From Blastomonas aquatica (GTDB lineage Bacteria > Pseudomonadota > Alphaproteobacteria > Sphingomonadales > Sphingomonadaceae), in the NCBI RefSeq assembly GCF_014639875.1, contig NZ_BMGD01000006.1:1-64000 (forward strand): a stretch of DNA of 64,000 nucleotides. The letters are read 5' to 3'. This document shows positions 42,683-52,484 of the stretch, piece after piece. The notes below the pieces were generated by a model, which made no database searches, was not told where the DNA came from, and saw only the letters and a program-made list of their open reading frames with translations. The first letter of the stretch is position 1; the number at the start of each line of letters is the position of its first letter. The position numbers and the translations under genes are program-made.

Positions 42683-43630
42683 ATGCGCGACACGTTGATC
42701 ACGATCTTTGGCGGCGGCGGGTTTCTTGGCCGCCACATCACCCAGCAGCTCACCGCTGCGGGCGCGCGTGTCAGGATCGCGCAACGCAACATCCGCATCG
42801 CGCAGGATGTCAAACCGCTGGGCAATCTGGGCCAGACCCAGCTGATCGCGGCCGACATCCGCAAGCCCGAGACGGTGGCACGCGCGGTGCATGGCGCCGA
42901 TGCCGTGATCAACCTTGTCGGCATCCTCAAAGGCGATTTCGACGCGTTCCACCACATCGGTGCGGCCAATGTCGCCAAGGCGGCTGCGGATGCAGGATGC
43001 GCGGCGCTGGTGCATGTCTCGGCCATCGGTGCGGATCCGCAATCGGCCAGCGGCTACGGCCGCAGCAAGGCCGCAGGCGAAGTTGCGGTCCAGGCGGCGT
43101 TCCCCAGTGCAACCATCCTGCGCCCCTCGATCGTCTTTGGCCGCGAGGACCAGTTCGTGAACCGCTTTGCCGGGCTGATCGCATCGCTGCCGGTCGTTCC
43201 GATCATCGGCGGCAAGGCGAAGTTCCAGCCGGTGCATGTCGATGATGTCGCGCAGGCGGTCGTGCTCAGCCTGGCCGATCCCGCACGCTTTGGTGGGCAG
43301 ACGTTCGAGCTGGGCGGCCCCGAGGCAGTCAGCATGGCCGAGCTCAACAAACGGATCGCCAAGGAAATCGGCGCCGATCGCAGCTTCATCGCGATGCCCG
43401 ATTCGCTTTCCGGGCTGATGGCGGGCCTCACCGGCTGGCTTCCCGGCGCGCCGATCACCCGCGACCAATGGGCGATGCTGCAGACCGACAATGTCGTGGC
43501 ACCCGGGGCGCAGGGCCTCGAAGCCTTCGGGATCACCCCCAAGCCGATGGCGGCGGTCATCGGCGACTATCTGGTGCGCTTCCGCAAGCAGGGCCGGTTC
43601 GGGGTGCGAACCAAGACCAAGGGCGATTGA
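42683..43630 (+). CDS. NDUFA9-like NAD(P)-binding protein
   Basis: A 315-residue atypical SDR of the complex I NDUFA9 subfamily. The nucleotide motif ITIFGGGGFLGRHI is at the N-terminus, with YGRSKAAGE further on (YxxxK). Bacterial members are found in many Alphaproteobacteria; function is unsettled, perhaps in quinone biosynthesis or complex I support. It stands alone, the next gene being convergent. Confidence 0.88.
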   Translation: MRDTLITIFGGGGFLGRHITQQLTAAGARVRIAQRNIRIAQDVKPLGNLGQTQLIAADIRKPETVARAVHGADAVINLVGILKGDFDAFHHIGAANVAKAAADAGCAALVHVSAIGADPQSASGYGRSKAAGEVAVQAAFPSATILRPSIVFGREDQFVNRFAGLIASLPVVPIIGGKAKFQPVHVDDVAQAVVLSLADPARFGGQTFELGGPEAVSMAELNKRIAKEIGADRSFIAMPDSLSGLMAGLTGWLPGAPITRDQWAMLQTDNVVAPGAQGLEAFGITPKPMAAVIGDYLVRFRKQGRFGVRTKTKGD

Positions 43631-43636
43631 CCGCGC

Positions 43637-44233
43637 CTAGGCGAGTTGCTCTGCATGCCACAATGACAACGAGGCGCTGAGCTGCTTTTCCGCCTGTGCC
43701 CGCGCGGTATTGCGGTCCAGGCCCAGTGCACCTGCCAGTTGCGCGCCCATCAGCGCATCCCCCAGCGCCATGGTGCAAAGCACCAGCGTGTCCTCGTGCA
43801 GCGTGCGGCCCTCGGGGCCATGCTCGGCGAGCTCATCGACCAGTTGGTGAATCGCCTCGACGATCGGGTCGAGTGCATCCTCGTTGCCCGACAACAGCAT
43901 CCAGCAGGCGAGTGCCCCTGCCCCTTCACGATCGAACGCATCGAACGCCAGATCGACGATCTCGCGGGTCGCCCCCTCGCCGCTGCGCAGCTTGACCACC
44001 GCCGCGCCGATCGTGTGGCAGATCGATTGCGCCAGATATTCGGCCAACGCCTTCTGCAACCCCGATGCCGATCCGAAATGGTGGAGCAGATTGGCATGCG
44101 TGCGCCCGATTCGCCCGGACACGGCCTTGAGCGTAACCGCCTGCGGCCCGGTTTCAATCAGCAGATCGCGCGCGGCCCCCAGAGCGGCGGAGCGACTTTC
44201 CTCGGGGCTCAGCCGTCTTTTCGCTATTGACAT
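43637..44233 (-). CDS. TetR family regulator
   Basis: A 198-residue TetR protein with the N-terminal helix-turn-helix (AARDLLIETGPQAVTLKAVS, then RTHANLLHHFG) and an all-helical ligand domain. It is divergent from the 44282 hydrolase and should repress it and itself through the repeats in the 48-bp gap. Confidence 0.9.
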   Translation of the reverse strand: MSIAKRRLSPEESRSAALGAARDLLIETGPQAVTLKAVSGRIGRTHANLLHHFGSASGLQKALAEYLAQSICHTIGAAVVKLRSGEGATREIVDLAFDAFDREGAGALACWMLLSGNEDALDPIVEAIHQLVDELAEHGPEGRTLHEDTLVLCTMALGDALMGAQLAGALGLDRNTARAQAEKQLSASLSLWHAEQLA

Positions 44234-44235
44234 CT

Positions 44236-44270
44236 ATGTAAGTAACCTTATCGTCAGCAATGTAAGTAAC
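44236..44270. promoter_or_regulatory. direct repeats, probable TetR operator
   Basis: ATGTAAGTAAC occurs at 44236-44246 and 44260-44270, 24 bp apart, in the short gap between divergent tetR and hydrolase genes. GTAAGT-type sites are typical TetR targets in Alphaproteobacteria. Confidence 0.65.
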
Positions 44271-44281
44271 ACTCCAGCATT

Positions 44282-45220
44282 ATGGACCCCGCCATGAACG
44301 CTCCGCAATCCTTTTCAGCGCCCGACGCAGCTACCCTGGCTCCGCTCGATCGCCAGCATACGCCTGCCGATCTGGAACTCGTGGTCCGTGACCGCCGCTT
44401 TGGTCGCGACAGCAAGATGCGGCGCTGGTGGATGGGTGGCGATCCGATCGGCACTGCGTTCTACAACGCGCTATCGGTCACTTTCCCCAAGGGCGAGGCG
44501 TTCTTCATCGAAAGCGTCAAGGCGTTCCGCGAGGGCACCCCCGAGCGGCTGGCAACCGAGATCCGCGCGTTCGTGAAGCAGGAAATCAACCACACCCGCG
44601 AGCATGTCGCCTTCAACCGCCGGGTGGTGGAAGCAGGCTATGATGTCCGCTCGCTGGAAGACCATGTCGATCAGGCGCTGGCACTGACCAAGGACAAGCC
44701 CAAGATCGCCAACCTTGCCTCGACCATAGCGTTGGAACATTTCACCGCAATCCTGGCGCAGCAGCTGCTTGCTAACCCCAGGCATCTGGAAACCGCCGAT
44801 GCGCAATCGCGCGATCTGTGGCGCTGGCACGCGATGGAAGAGATCGAGCACAAGGGCGTAGCGTTCGACACCTGGCTGCACGCAACCAAGGACTGGAGCC
44901 GCTGGCAGCGCTGGAAGGTCAAGTCGCTGGTGATGCTGATCGTCACCAAGAACTTCACCGTGCACCGCGCGCGCGGCATGGCCGAGCTGCTGCGGCAGGA
45001 TGGCCTGACAGGACCCAAGGTCTGGGCGCAATTGTTCTGGTACGCGTTCGGCAACCCCGGAATGGCGCGCAAGATCATCCTGCCCTGGATCAGCTATTTC
45101 CTGCCCGGCTTCCATCCGTGGAAGCACGACGACCGCTATCTGATCCAGCTCGCCGAAAGCGATTACCGCGATGCGGTGATGGACAGGGGCGATGCACCGG
45201 CGCTGGTTCCGGCGGAGTAA
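44282..45220 (+). CDS. putative metal-dependent hydrolase (PF10118-like)
   Basis: A 312-residue, mostly helical protein. ExxH-type clusters (EINHTREHVAFN near residue 100, ALEHFTAI near residue 154, and MEEIEHKGVAFD near residue 187) suggest a di-iron carboxylate site like that of ferritin-like enzymes. The family is annotated as metal-dependent hydrolase. ATG codons at 44282 and 44294 are both possible. Controlled by the divergent TetR protein. Confidence 0.8.
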   Translation: MDPAMNAPQSFSAPDAATLAPLDRQHTPADLELVVRDRRFGRDSKMRRWWMGGDPIGTAFYNALSVTFPKGEAFFIESVKAFREGTPERLATEIRAFVKQEINHTREHVAFNRRVVEAGYDVRSLEDHVDQALALTKDKPKIANLASTIALEHFTAILAQQLLANPRHLETADAQSRDLWRWHAMEEIEHKGVAFDTWLHATKDWSRWQRWKVKSLVMLIVTKNFTVHRARGMAELLRQDGLTGPKVWAQLFWYAFGNPGMARKIILPWISYFLPGFHPWKHDDRYLIQLAESDYRDAVMDRGDAPALVPAE

Positions 45221-45237
45221 GCTCCCGGTCCGCTGCC

Positions 45238-45317
45238 CCGTTCTCCGGCGAAAGCCGGAGCCCAGGGGCGAGGTTGCACAATCCGACTCCTGGACTCCGG
45301 CTTTCGCCGGAGAACGG
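45238..45317. repeat. long inverted repeat built of two GAAA-loop hairpins
   Basis: CCGTTCTCCGGCGAAAGCCG at 45238 is mirrored by the arm ending at 45317. Each arm is itself a CTCCGGC-GAAA-GCCGGAG hairpin. It lies between the hydrolase and convergent recR, so it can serve as a bidirectional terminator. It resembles sphingomonad intergenic repeats of the REP/MITE kind. Confidence 0.75.
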
Positions 45318-45333
45318 CAAGGCCAAAAAGCCC

Positions 45334-45930
45334 CTACACCATCGGTTTCCTCGCCCGCAGCGCCTGCGCCAGCGTACCCTCATCGAGATAATCGAGCTCG
45401 CCCCCCATCGGTAGCCCCTGCGCCAGCTGGGTGAGCCGCACCGGATAGCCTTCGAGCCGCTCGGCGAGGTAATGCGCGGTGGTCTGGCCCTCGAGCGTCG
45501 CATTCATCGCCAGCACGACCTCGTCAATCCCGCCGGCCGCCACCCGCGCGACCAATGAGGCGACACCCAGGTCTTCCGGGCCGATGCCATCGAGCGCGGA
45601 CAAGCGCCCCCCCAGCACATGATAGCGCCCGACGAACAGGCGGGAGCGATCGAGCGCCCACAGATCGGACACCTCCTCGACCACGCACAGGCTGCGCGGG
45701 TCGCGGCGCGGATCGGTGCAGATGCCGCACGGGCTCTGCGTATCGACATTGCCGCACAGATCGCAGGTCGAAAGGTTGGCGCGGACCCGCTCCATCGCAT
45801 CGACCAGAGGCGTGAACGCGGTTTCGCGCTTCTTGAGCAGATACAGCACCGCCCGGCGCGCGGATCGCGGCCCCAGCCCGGGTAGCCGGGCGAGCGCGGT
45901 TGCCAGATCCTCAATCTCTTGCGATGCCAT
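45334..45930 (-). CDS. recR: recombination mediator RecR
   Basis: RecR works with RecF/RecO to load RecA on gapped DNA. The helix-hairpin-helix [11 protein letters not shown] is at 16-26. Cys56, Cys59, Cys68 and Cys71 form the zinc finger, and the Toprim domain follows ([13 protein letters not shown]). Start at 45930 ([10 protein letters not shown]), the family start; the upstream extension is not conserved. 198 residues, normal. Confidence 0.96.
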   Translation of the reverse strand: MASQEIEDLATALARLPGLGPRSARRAVLYLLKKRETAFTPLVDAMERVRANLSTCDLCGNVDTQSPCGICTDPRRDPRSLCVVEEVSDLWALDRSRLFVGRYHVLGGRLSALDGIGPEDLGVASLVARVAAGGIDEVVLAMNATLEGQTTAHYLAERLEGYPVRLTQLAQGLPMGGELDYLDEGTLAQALRARKPMV

Positions 45931-45986
45931 GGCCTGAGCTTTAGGGAGCAGGATCACTGCCTGCAAAAGAAAAGTCACCCTTCGCC

Positions 45987-46892
45987 ATGCGCCTCGCCTT
46001 TATGGGAACCCCCGATTTTGCCGTGCCGACGCTGCAAGCCCTGGTCGATGCGGGACACGAGATCGCTGCGGTCTACAGCCAGCCCCCACGTCCGGCCAAT
46101 CGCGGCAAGAAGCTGACCCCCTCCCCGGTGCAGCTGCTGGCCGAGCAGCTGGGATTGGAGGTGCGCACCCCTGTTTCGCTCAAGGGCGACGAAGAAAAGG
46201 CCGCCTTTGCCGCGCTCGGTCTCGATGCCTGCGTGGTGGCGGCGTACGGCCTGATCCTGCCGCGCGCGGTGCTCGATGCGCCCCGTCATGGCTGTCTCAA
46301 CGTGCACGGATCGTTGCTGCCGCGCTGGCGCGGGGCGGCGCCGGTGCAGCGCGCGATCCTAGCGGGTGATGGACAAACGGGCGTCACGATCATGCAGATG
46401 GAGGCCGGGCTCGATACCGGGCCGATGCTGCTCAAGGGCGAGACCCCGGTGGCGGGCAAGACAGCGGGCGAACTGACGCACGAAATCGCCGAACTGGGTG
46501 CGCGACTGATGGTGCAGGTCCTCGCCGACCTTGCCGCCTATCCGCCGGTGGTACAGCCCGAAGACGGCGTGACCTATGCGGCCAAGATCGACAAGGCCGA
46601 GGCGCGGCTGGATTTTGCGCGCAGCGCGGTCGAGGTCGAACGGCAGGTACGCGCGTTCAACCCGATGCCGGGCGCGTTCTTCGAGCTGCAGGACGAGCGG
46701 TTGCGGGTGCACGCGGCAGAAGTGGTCGAAGGCGCAGCGACGCCCGGCACGGTCCTTAATGACCGCCTTACCATCGCGTGCGCCAACGGTGCGATCCGTC
46801 CGGTGATCATCCAGCGCGCGGGCCGTCCGGCGATGGCGCTCGACGACTTTCTGCGCGGCTTCTCCGTGACCCCGGGCACGCCGATCGCATGA
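45987..46892 (+). CDS. fmt: methionyl-tRNA formyltransferase
   Basis: Formylates Met-tRNAfMet for translation initiation. [16 protein letters not shown] start, catalytic [15 protein letters not shown], and [17 protein letters not shown] are all canonical. 301 residues. Overlaps truA by ATGA. Divergent from recR. Confidence 0.97.
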   Translation: MRLAFMGTPDFAVPTLQALVDAGHEIAAVYSQPPRPANRGKKLTPSPVQLLAEQLGLEVRTPVSLKGDEEKAAFAALGLDACVVAAYGLILPRAVLDAPRHGCLNVHGSLLPRWRGAAPVQRAILAGDGQTGVTIMQMEAGLDTGPMLLKGETPVAGKTAGELTHEIAELGARLMVQVLADLAAYPPVVQPEDGVTYAAKIDKAEARLDFARSAVEVERQVRAFNPMPGAFFELQDERLRVHAAEVVEGAATPGTVLNDRLTIACANGAIRPVIIQRAGRPAMALDDFLRGFSVTPGTPIA

Positions 46893-47629
46893 CCCGCTTC
46901 GCGTTGACGCTGGAGTTTGATGGCGCGCCTTATATGGGGCTGCAACGGCAGCCGCACGGCCCCAGCATCCAGCAGCATGTCGAGGAGGCCGTACACGCGA
47001 TCACTGGCGAGCAGGTGACGCTCCACGCTGCCGGACGTACCGATGCAGGCGTCCACGCGCTGGCGATGCGCGCGCATGTCGATATCGAAAAAGCCATCGA
47101 CCCGTTCCGGCTGATGGAGGCGCTCAACGCCAAATTGCGTCCCGAACCGATCGCGGTGCTGGGCTGCGCTATCGTCCCCGATGACTGGCACGCGCGCTTT
47201 TCGTGCCTGGGGCGATCGTACATCTATCGCATCACCAACCGGCGCGCGCCGCTGACGCTCGAGCGCGGCAAGGCGTGGCAGGTGTCAGCGCCGCTCGATG
47301 CCGCAGCGATGCATCATGCTGCGCAGCATCTGGTTGGGCATCACGACTTCACCACGTTCCGGTCGGTGCACTGCCAGGCGGCCAGCGCGGTCAAGACGCT
47401 CGACCGGCTCGATGTGGTGCGTGATGGCGACGGCATCGATATCCACGCCGCCGCGCGCTCGTTCCTGCACCATCAGGTGCGCTCGATGGTCGGCTGCCTG
47501 GTGCTGGTCGGGCGAGGCAAATGGTCGGGCGAGGACTTGAAGGCGGCGCTGGAAGCGAAGGATCGCGAGGCACTGGGGTTCAATGCGCCGCCCGATGGGC
47601 TGTATTTTGCAGGCGCGGTGTATCCGTAA
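46889..47629 (+). CDS. truA: tRNA pseudouridine(38-40) synthase TruA
   Basis: Isomerises U38-40 of tRNA anticodon arms. GRTDAGVHA carries the catalytic Asp52; [12 protein letters not shown] near the C-terminus is conserved. Start at the ATGA overlap with fmt, 246 residues; the longer frame from 46778 is an artefact. Confidence 0.96.
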   Translation: MTRFALTLEFDGAPYMGLQRQPHGPSIQQHVEEAVHAITGEQVTLHAAGRTDAGVHALAMRAHVDIEKAIDPFRLMEALNAKLRPEPIAVLGCAIVPDDWHARFSCLGRSYIYRITNRRAPLTLERGKAWQVSAPLDAAAMHHAAQHLVGHHDFTTFRSVHCQAASAVKTLDRLDVVRDGDGIDIHAAARSFLHHQVRSMVGCLVLVGRGKWSGEDLKAALEAKDREALGFNAPPDGLYFAGAVYP

Positions 47630-47631
47630 AG

Positions 47632-47654
47632 CCCTCCCCCTTGATGGGGGAGGG
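47632..47654 (+). terminator. terminator of fmt-truA
   Basis: CCCTCCCCC-TTGAT-GGGGGAGGG, a perfect 9-bp stem two bases after the truA stop. The following sequence is not T-rich, so efficiency is uncertain. It shares its TTGAT/ATCAA loop type with the hairpin at 47760-47780. Confidence 0.65.
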
Positions 47655-47759
47655 TTGGGTGGGGGTGATCTCTCCGGATTGCGACACTGCGCCGTTGTAC
47701 CAAGCCGCACCGTCACCCTCACCGCTGCGACTAGGTGGCAAAGCCACCAAGTCTCGCTG

Positions 47760-47780
47760 CCTCTCCCATCAAGGGAGAGG
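47760..47780 (-). terminator. hairpin downstream of the XrtA operon
   Basis: CCTCTCCC-ATCAA-GGGAGAGG, perfect 8-bp stem about 40 bp beyond the last gene of the leftward exopolysaccharide operon. The two hairpins and the GGTGGC-AAA-GCCACC hairpin between them look like one composite intergenic repeat. Confidence 0.5.
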
Positions 47781-47818
47781 CGTTAGAGGTGCGGGAAAGG
47801 AGAGGCTCGATCACCCTC

Positions 47819-49708
47819 TTAAAACACCCGATCCAGCGCCTTGTCGAGCATCCACAATTGCCACAGCAGCCGCGCATTGTCGCTGCGGCCCGAAATGTGC
47901 GCCTCGGCGATCTCGCTCAGCCTGGCGGTGTTGAACCAGCCAATGCGCGCCAGCGCCGAGCCTGTCGCGATGCTGCGCGCCTGCTCTGCGAGCGGCCCGC
48001 GGAACCACTGCGCGATCGGGCTGACGAAACCCATCTTGGGGCGATACAGGATGTCGTCGGGCAAGGTGCCGCGCATCGCGCGCTTCATCAGCCACTTGCC
48101 GTGCCCGCCGCGCACCCGCATCGCATCGGGGAGCGTCGCGGCGAACTCGATCAGCCGGTAGTCGAGCAGAGGCTCGCGCGCCTCGAGGCTGACCGCCATG
48201 CTGGTGCGATCGACCTTGGTCAGGATGTCACCGGGCAGCCACAATTTCATGTCGGCATATTGCGCAGCATCAAGGCCCGTGCGCGCAGGGGCGGTCTCCA
48301 TCAGCGCGATCATGTAATCTTCGCCCCGGTAGCCGCCAAGCGCCTTGAGCTGACTGTCCGAATACAGCGACTGCCGCAGCGCGTGTCCCGTGACACCGAC
48401 CGCATCGGTATAACCCTCTGCGCCTGAGCGCGCGAGCGAGAGCAATGTCGATTTGGCACGCAACGGGCGCGGTGCCCAATCGGCTTTGGGATACAGCGAA
48501 CCCAAAGCCCCGAACACCGGACCGCGCAGCCCCTGAGGCAACAGGTTGCGCACCCGCTCCTCGCCGTGGTGGAAGACATGGCGGCGATACCCGGCGAACG
48601 CCTCGTCGGCGCCATCCCCCGACAGCGCCACGGTGACGCTTTCGCGCGCAAGCTGGCAGACGCGGAAGGTCGGCAGCATCGAGGCATCGGCAAAGGGCTC
48701 GTCGAACTGCGCCGCGACAGAATCGATGATCGCGATATCGTCGGGCGACACCGTCCGGCTGCGGTGATCGGTGGCGAAGCGTTCGGCGATCCGCCGCGCA
48801 TAATCGCTCTCGTCGAGCTCGGCGACGTCGAAGCCGATGCTGCAGGTCTTGACCGCCTGGGTGCTGCGTTCGGCCATCAGCGCGACCACGGTGGATGAGT
48901 CCACCCCGCCCGAGAGGAAAGCGCCCAACGGCACGTCGGCGACCATGCGTGATGCCACCGCCTGACGCATATGGTGCATCAGTTCGGCCTCGAGATCGGC
49001 GGCCGAACCGCGCGCACGCTTGGAAAAATCGACGTCCCAATATTGCTCGGGCGAAGGGATCGGCTTGCCCCGTTCGAGCATCAGATAATGCCCCGCAGGA
49101 AGCTTGTGCACGCCTGCGACAAAGCAGCGGTGATCGGGCACGTAGCCGAACGCCAGATAGTCATCGACGGCCTGCGCGTCGGGCGCGCGGCGCAAGGCAG
49201 GATGCGCGAGCAGGCCCTTCAATTCGGATGCGAAGATCACGCTGCCATCGGGAAGTGCCGCGTAATGCAGCGGCTTTACTCCCAGACGATCGCGCGCGAT
49301 GAACAGCCTTTGGGTCCGCTGGTCGTGGATCGCGAAGGCGAACATGCCGTTCAATCGGTCCAGACAGCCCACGCCCCATTGCCGCCACGCCGCAAGGATC
49401 ACCTCGGTATCCCCCGAGGTACGGAAGCGGTGGCCCAGCGCGGAAAGCTCGGCGCGGACTTCCTTGAAGTTATAGATCTCGCCGTTGAACGTCAGGACAT
49501 CGGCTTCGTCCTCGCTCAGCATCGGCTGCGCGCTGCCTGCCAGGTCGATGATCGAGAGCCGCAGGTGTCCAAGGCCAATGCCCGGCGCGGTCCAGCAGCC
49601 GTTGCCATCGGGCCCGCGATGCAGCATCGCATCGGTCATCAGCCGGATCCGCGCAGGATCGACCGGCTTTGCGGTCTCAATATGGAAGATGCCCGCAATT
49701 CCGCACAT
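47819..49708 (-). CDS. XrtA-system amidotransferase (AsnB-like)
   Basis: A 629-residue glutamine-dependent asparagine synthetase-like enzyme. Cys2 (MCGIAGIF) is the glutaminase nucleophile; LSGGVDSSTV is the PP-loop. This subgroup is found in exosortase-A loci and probably amidates a sugar acid or other part of the exopolysaccharide. Last gene of the operon. Confidence 0.9.
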   Translation of the reverse strand: MCGIAGIFHIETAKPVDPARIRLMTDAMLHRGPDGNGCWTAPGIGLGHLRLSIIDLAGSAQPMLSEDEADVLTFNGEIYNFKEVRAELSALGHRFRTSGDTEVILAAWRQWGVGCLDRLNGMFAFAIHDQRTQRLFIARDRLGVKPLHYAALPDGSVIFASELKGLLAHPALRRAPDAQAVDDYLAFGYVPDHRCFVAGVHKLPAGHYLMLERGKPIPSPEQYWDVDFSKRARGSAADLEAELMHHMRQAVASRMVADVPLGAFLSGGVDSSTVVALMAERSTQAVKTCSIGFDVAELDESDYARRIAERFATDHRSRTVSPDDIAIIDSVAAQFDEPFADASMLPTFRVCQLARESVTVALSGDGADEAFAGYRRHVFHHGEERVRNLLPQGLRGPVFGALGSLYPKADWAPRPLRAKSTLLSLARSGAEGYTDAVGVTGHALRQSLYSDSQLKALGGYRGEDYMIALMETAPARTGLDAAQYADMKLWLPGDILTKVDRTSMAVSLEAREPLLDYRLIEFAATLPDAMRVRGGHGKWLMKRAMRGTLPDDILYRPKMGFVSPIAQWFRGPLAEQARSIATGSALARIGWFNTARLSEIAEAHISGRSDNARLLWQLWMLDKALDRVF

Positions 49709-49714
49709 GGCCGG

Positions 49715-51259
49715 TCAGCGCCCCGCCAGGACGGCATCGGCGAGCTTGCGCGGGCCACCGGCGTCGGCGATCAGCGCATCGAGCGTACCGCGCGCCGATC
49801 CGTCGCCGCTACGCTCTGCCGAAACGATCAGGATCATCGCGCTCTGCGGGCGGCGCAGCAGCCGCGCCTTGAGCGATTCAAGGCGGATCGCCAGATTGCT
49901 GCCGGTCTGCACATCGCCGGTGCGGTAGTAGGTCGCAACGTCGCGGACGACCCGGCCAGTGCCGGTGATGATGTCAAACCTGCCATCAGCGAGCGGCGGC
50001 CCCTGCTCCACCCACGACCAATCGCCATCGGGATCGAGCGCGCCCTGGCCATAGCCGGTGATCTCGCGGCCCTCCGACTGGCCATCGTACAGCGCCGCGA
50101 ACACATCGACCCGCCGGCCATCGCGGACATAGGTCGCGATCACGGTGCGGTTGCTGCCATCGGCGCGCGGGGTCCAGGCGACAGATGGCGCATAGGCCTG
50201 GCGCTGCCATCCGGAGATATCGGGAAGCGTATCGCTCACCGGTATCGCGGCAGGCGCGGGCAATCCGGCGAGCGACCAGGCCAGCGGCGCGGCGATCAGC
50301 AGTGCGGCGCCGGCAAGAACGGGGCGAACCGGCGGCGCGGCAAGACGGGATTTCAACGCCAGCTGCTCGGCAAGCGCAGGTTCGATGAACGGATCGCTCA
50401 CCTGCCGGTCGAAGAACCGCCAGCCGATCGCCATCACCAGCAGCAGCACCAGCGCAAAGAACACCCAGCCGTAGAAGATGTGATCGAACCCGGCAGCAAA
50501 ATCGAGCCCGTGATGGTGCGCGATATAGATCGTGCCGAACGCGCGCACGCCGTTTGCCAGCACCGGGACGACGATCGCCAGCGCAACAATGCCGATCCGA
50601 CGCGGCCAGCTCTTGAAGCAGACATTGGCGACCAGCACGCCATACGCGAACATCGCGATCAGGAACTTTACCCCGGAGCATGCCTCGGCGACCCGGAACA
50701 AGGCTGTCGGGGTCGAGATGAACACACCCTCGATGTGCGCCGGGATTCCGGTCATCCCCAGCAGCGCCATCGAGATGTCGGCGGTGATCACCTGCAGCCG
50801 GGGCACCAGCTCTTCGCCCACTGGGACCAGAAAGAACGCATAAGCCAGAGGGAATAGCAGCGCGCGGGCGACCTGCGGCCCGAGCAGCGCCAGCGTGCTG
50901 CCCTGCAGGAACATCACCAGCGCCAGGTGCCGCGCCAGCGCAACACCCGCAGCTTCGCCGAGCACCCAGCCTGTCGCAGCCGCCGCCATCACCACGAGCC
51001 CCGGCCACCAGGCCGAAGGGACGATCCGCTTGAGCTCGTCCTGACGCTGCAGCACCAGCCAGCCCAGGATGAACGGGATCAGCAGGATGTGGTTGAAGGT
51101 GGAGCTGTCCCACCAGATCATCACCATGTCCGCCGCATCGCGCACGAACACCAGCACGATCACCGCCCAGGCGATTCCTAGCCGAATCAGTGCAGACCGC
51201 CATGCGGCGCTTAACGGTTGCGGGGTGACGGGAACCGCATCGGCGGCAACGCTGGCCAT
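49715..51259 (-). CDS. xrtA: exosortase A fused to EpsI domain
   Basis: A 514-residue transpeptidase of the inner membrane that recognises PEP-CTERM sorting signals. Eight or more membrane segments contain the catalytic Cys194 (AEACSGVKF), Arg239 (NGVRAFG) and His260 (GFDHIFYGW). From about residue 330 an EpsI domain (PDISGWQRQ to the C-terminus) is fused, as in sphingomonads. Followed 6 bp later by the amidotransferase gene. Confidence 0.94.
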   Translation of the reverse strand: MASVAADAVPVTPQPLSAAWRSALIRLGIAWAVIVLVFVRDAADMVMIWWDSSTFNHILLIPFILGWLVLQRQDELKRIVPSAWWPGLVVMAAAATGWVLGEAAGVALARHLALVMFLQGSTLALLGPQVARALLFPLAYAFFLVPVGEELVPRLQVITADISMALLGMTGIPAHIEGVFISTPTALFRVAEACSGVKFLIAMFAYGVLVANVCFKSWPRRIGIVALAIVVPVLANGVRAFGTIYIAHHHGLDFAAGFDHIFYGWVFFALVLLLVMAIGWRFFDRQVSDPFIEPALAEQLALKSRLAAPPVRPVLAGAALLIAAPLAWSLAGLPAPAAIPVSDTLPDISGWQRQAYAPSVAWTPRADGSNRTVIATYVRDGRRVDVFAALYDGQSEGREITGYGQGALDPDGDWSWVEQGPPLADGRFDIITGTGRVVRDVATYYRTGDVQTGSNLAIRLESLKARLLRRPQSAMILIVSAERSGDGSARGTLDALIADAGGPRKLADAVLAGR

Positions 51260-51260
51260 A

Positions 51261-52484
51261 TCAGGCGGCGCTTTGCAAGGCGTGGACAGGGGTATCCAGC
51301 CACTGAATCAGCGGGGCGAGCAGTGCATCCCATTGATAGCATTGAAGCATGTGATCGCGACCTGCCTGCCCCATGCTTGCCGCGCGCGTAGGATCGGCGA
51401 CCAGCGCGTTGATCGCAGCGGCCATCGCGGCGTCATCGGCGGGCACCACGAAATGGCGATCAGGCTCGGCGATGATCCCTTCTGCAGCGGCAGCCGATGC
51501 CACCACCGGGCGCGCCAGAGCCATCGCCTCAAGCACCTTGTTCTGGATACCGCGCGCGATCCGCAAGGGCGCGACCACGACATCGGCAGACGCGATCCAG
51601 GGGCGGATGTCATCGACCGCGCCGGCCACTTCCACGCCGGGCAGGCTGGCGAGCGAGCGCACCGCTGCGACCGGGCTGCGCCCGACGATATGGAAGCAGG
51701 CATCCGGATGAACCGCCCGCACGGCGGGAAGCACAGCCTTTGAAAAATGGACGACCGCATCGATGTTGGGCGCATAATCCATCTGCCCGGTGAACACGAG
51801 ATGCGGTCCGGGGCGATCGGCATAAGGCGCGGCTGAAACGTCGGCAGGGTCGTAGGACACCGTATCGACACCGTTGCTGATGCCTTCGACCCGTACCGCA
51901 GGATCGTCCAGCGTATCTCGAAACAATTTGGCCTCTGCCGGGCTGACAAACAGCGACAGGTCGGCGCGGCGTGCCACCTGCTGCTCATGCGCGCCCAGCA
52001 GGCGCGCCTCACGGGCATGGACCAGCTTCATCGGACCCTGCGTGGCCCCCGCATAGGCGGCAAACTTGGCCGAATCCATGTCGACGAAGTCCATCACCAC
52101 CCGGCACGCGAAGCTCGGCGGGATGAACTGCGCCATCTGGCTGGAGTAGATGAAGATCGTATCGATGGGCCGCGTCGCCAGCAGACGGGTGACAAAATGG
52201 CTGATACTCGGGCTCTCGAACGCCACCAGCGACACCGGCTTGCCCACCGCCAAGGCCGTCAGCCCGGCGCGCACATTCGAAATCGTCCGGCGGACAAGGA
52301 TATGGCTGGTCGCGGCCCAGGCCAGTTCGACCTCTGCGGCCAAGTCGGCGTCGGTCTCGCCGAAGGTCGCGACATGTACCGGCCCACGTGCAGCCAGCGC
52401 GCGCAGCATGGCATGCGACCGGATCTTGTCGCCCCGGTCGGGCGGAAACGGAATGCGGTGCGCAAGGAAGAGCGTCTCGCCCAT
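51261..52484 (-). CDS. XrtA-system glycosyltransferase (TIGR03087 type)
   Basis: A 407-residue GT-B family 4-like transferase: FLAHRIPFPPDRGDKIRSH start, VEGISNGVDT, and C-terminal nucleotide-sugar site RGIQNKVLEAMALARPVVAS. It has the length and start of the PEP-CTERM-locus family. The frame is open to 53168 but that overlaps the FemAB gene; the ATG at 52484 overlaps the FemAB stop (TGATG). Confidence 0.92.
   Translation of the reverse strand: MGETLFLAHRIPFPPDRGDKIRSHAMLRALAARGPVHVATFGETDADLAAEVELAWAATSHILVRRTISNVRAGLTALAVGKPVSLVAFESPSISHFVTRLLATRPIDTIFIYSSQMAQFIPPSFACRVVMDFVDMDSAKFAAYAGATQGPMKLVHAREARLLGAHEQQVARRADLSLFVSPAEAKLFRDTLDDPAVRVEGISNGVDTVSYDPADVSAAPYADRPGPHLVFTGQMDYAPNIDAVVHFSKAVLPAVRAVHPDACFHIVGRSPVAAVRSLASLPGVEVAGAVDDIRPWIASADVVVAPLRIARGIQNKVLEAMALARPVVASAAAAEGIIAEPDRHFVVPADDAAMAAAINALVADPTRAASMGQAGRDHMLQCYQWDALLAPLIQWLDTPVHALQSAA

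Noticed and set aside
48971..50857. Rightward 628-codon open frame opposite the XrtA and amidotransferase genes
   Set aside because: It is the antisense of two well-supported genes and has the His/Arg/Gln-rich composition of shadow frames in high-GC DNA.
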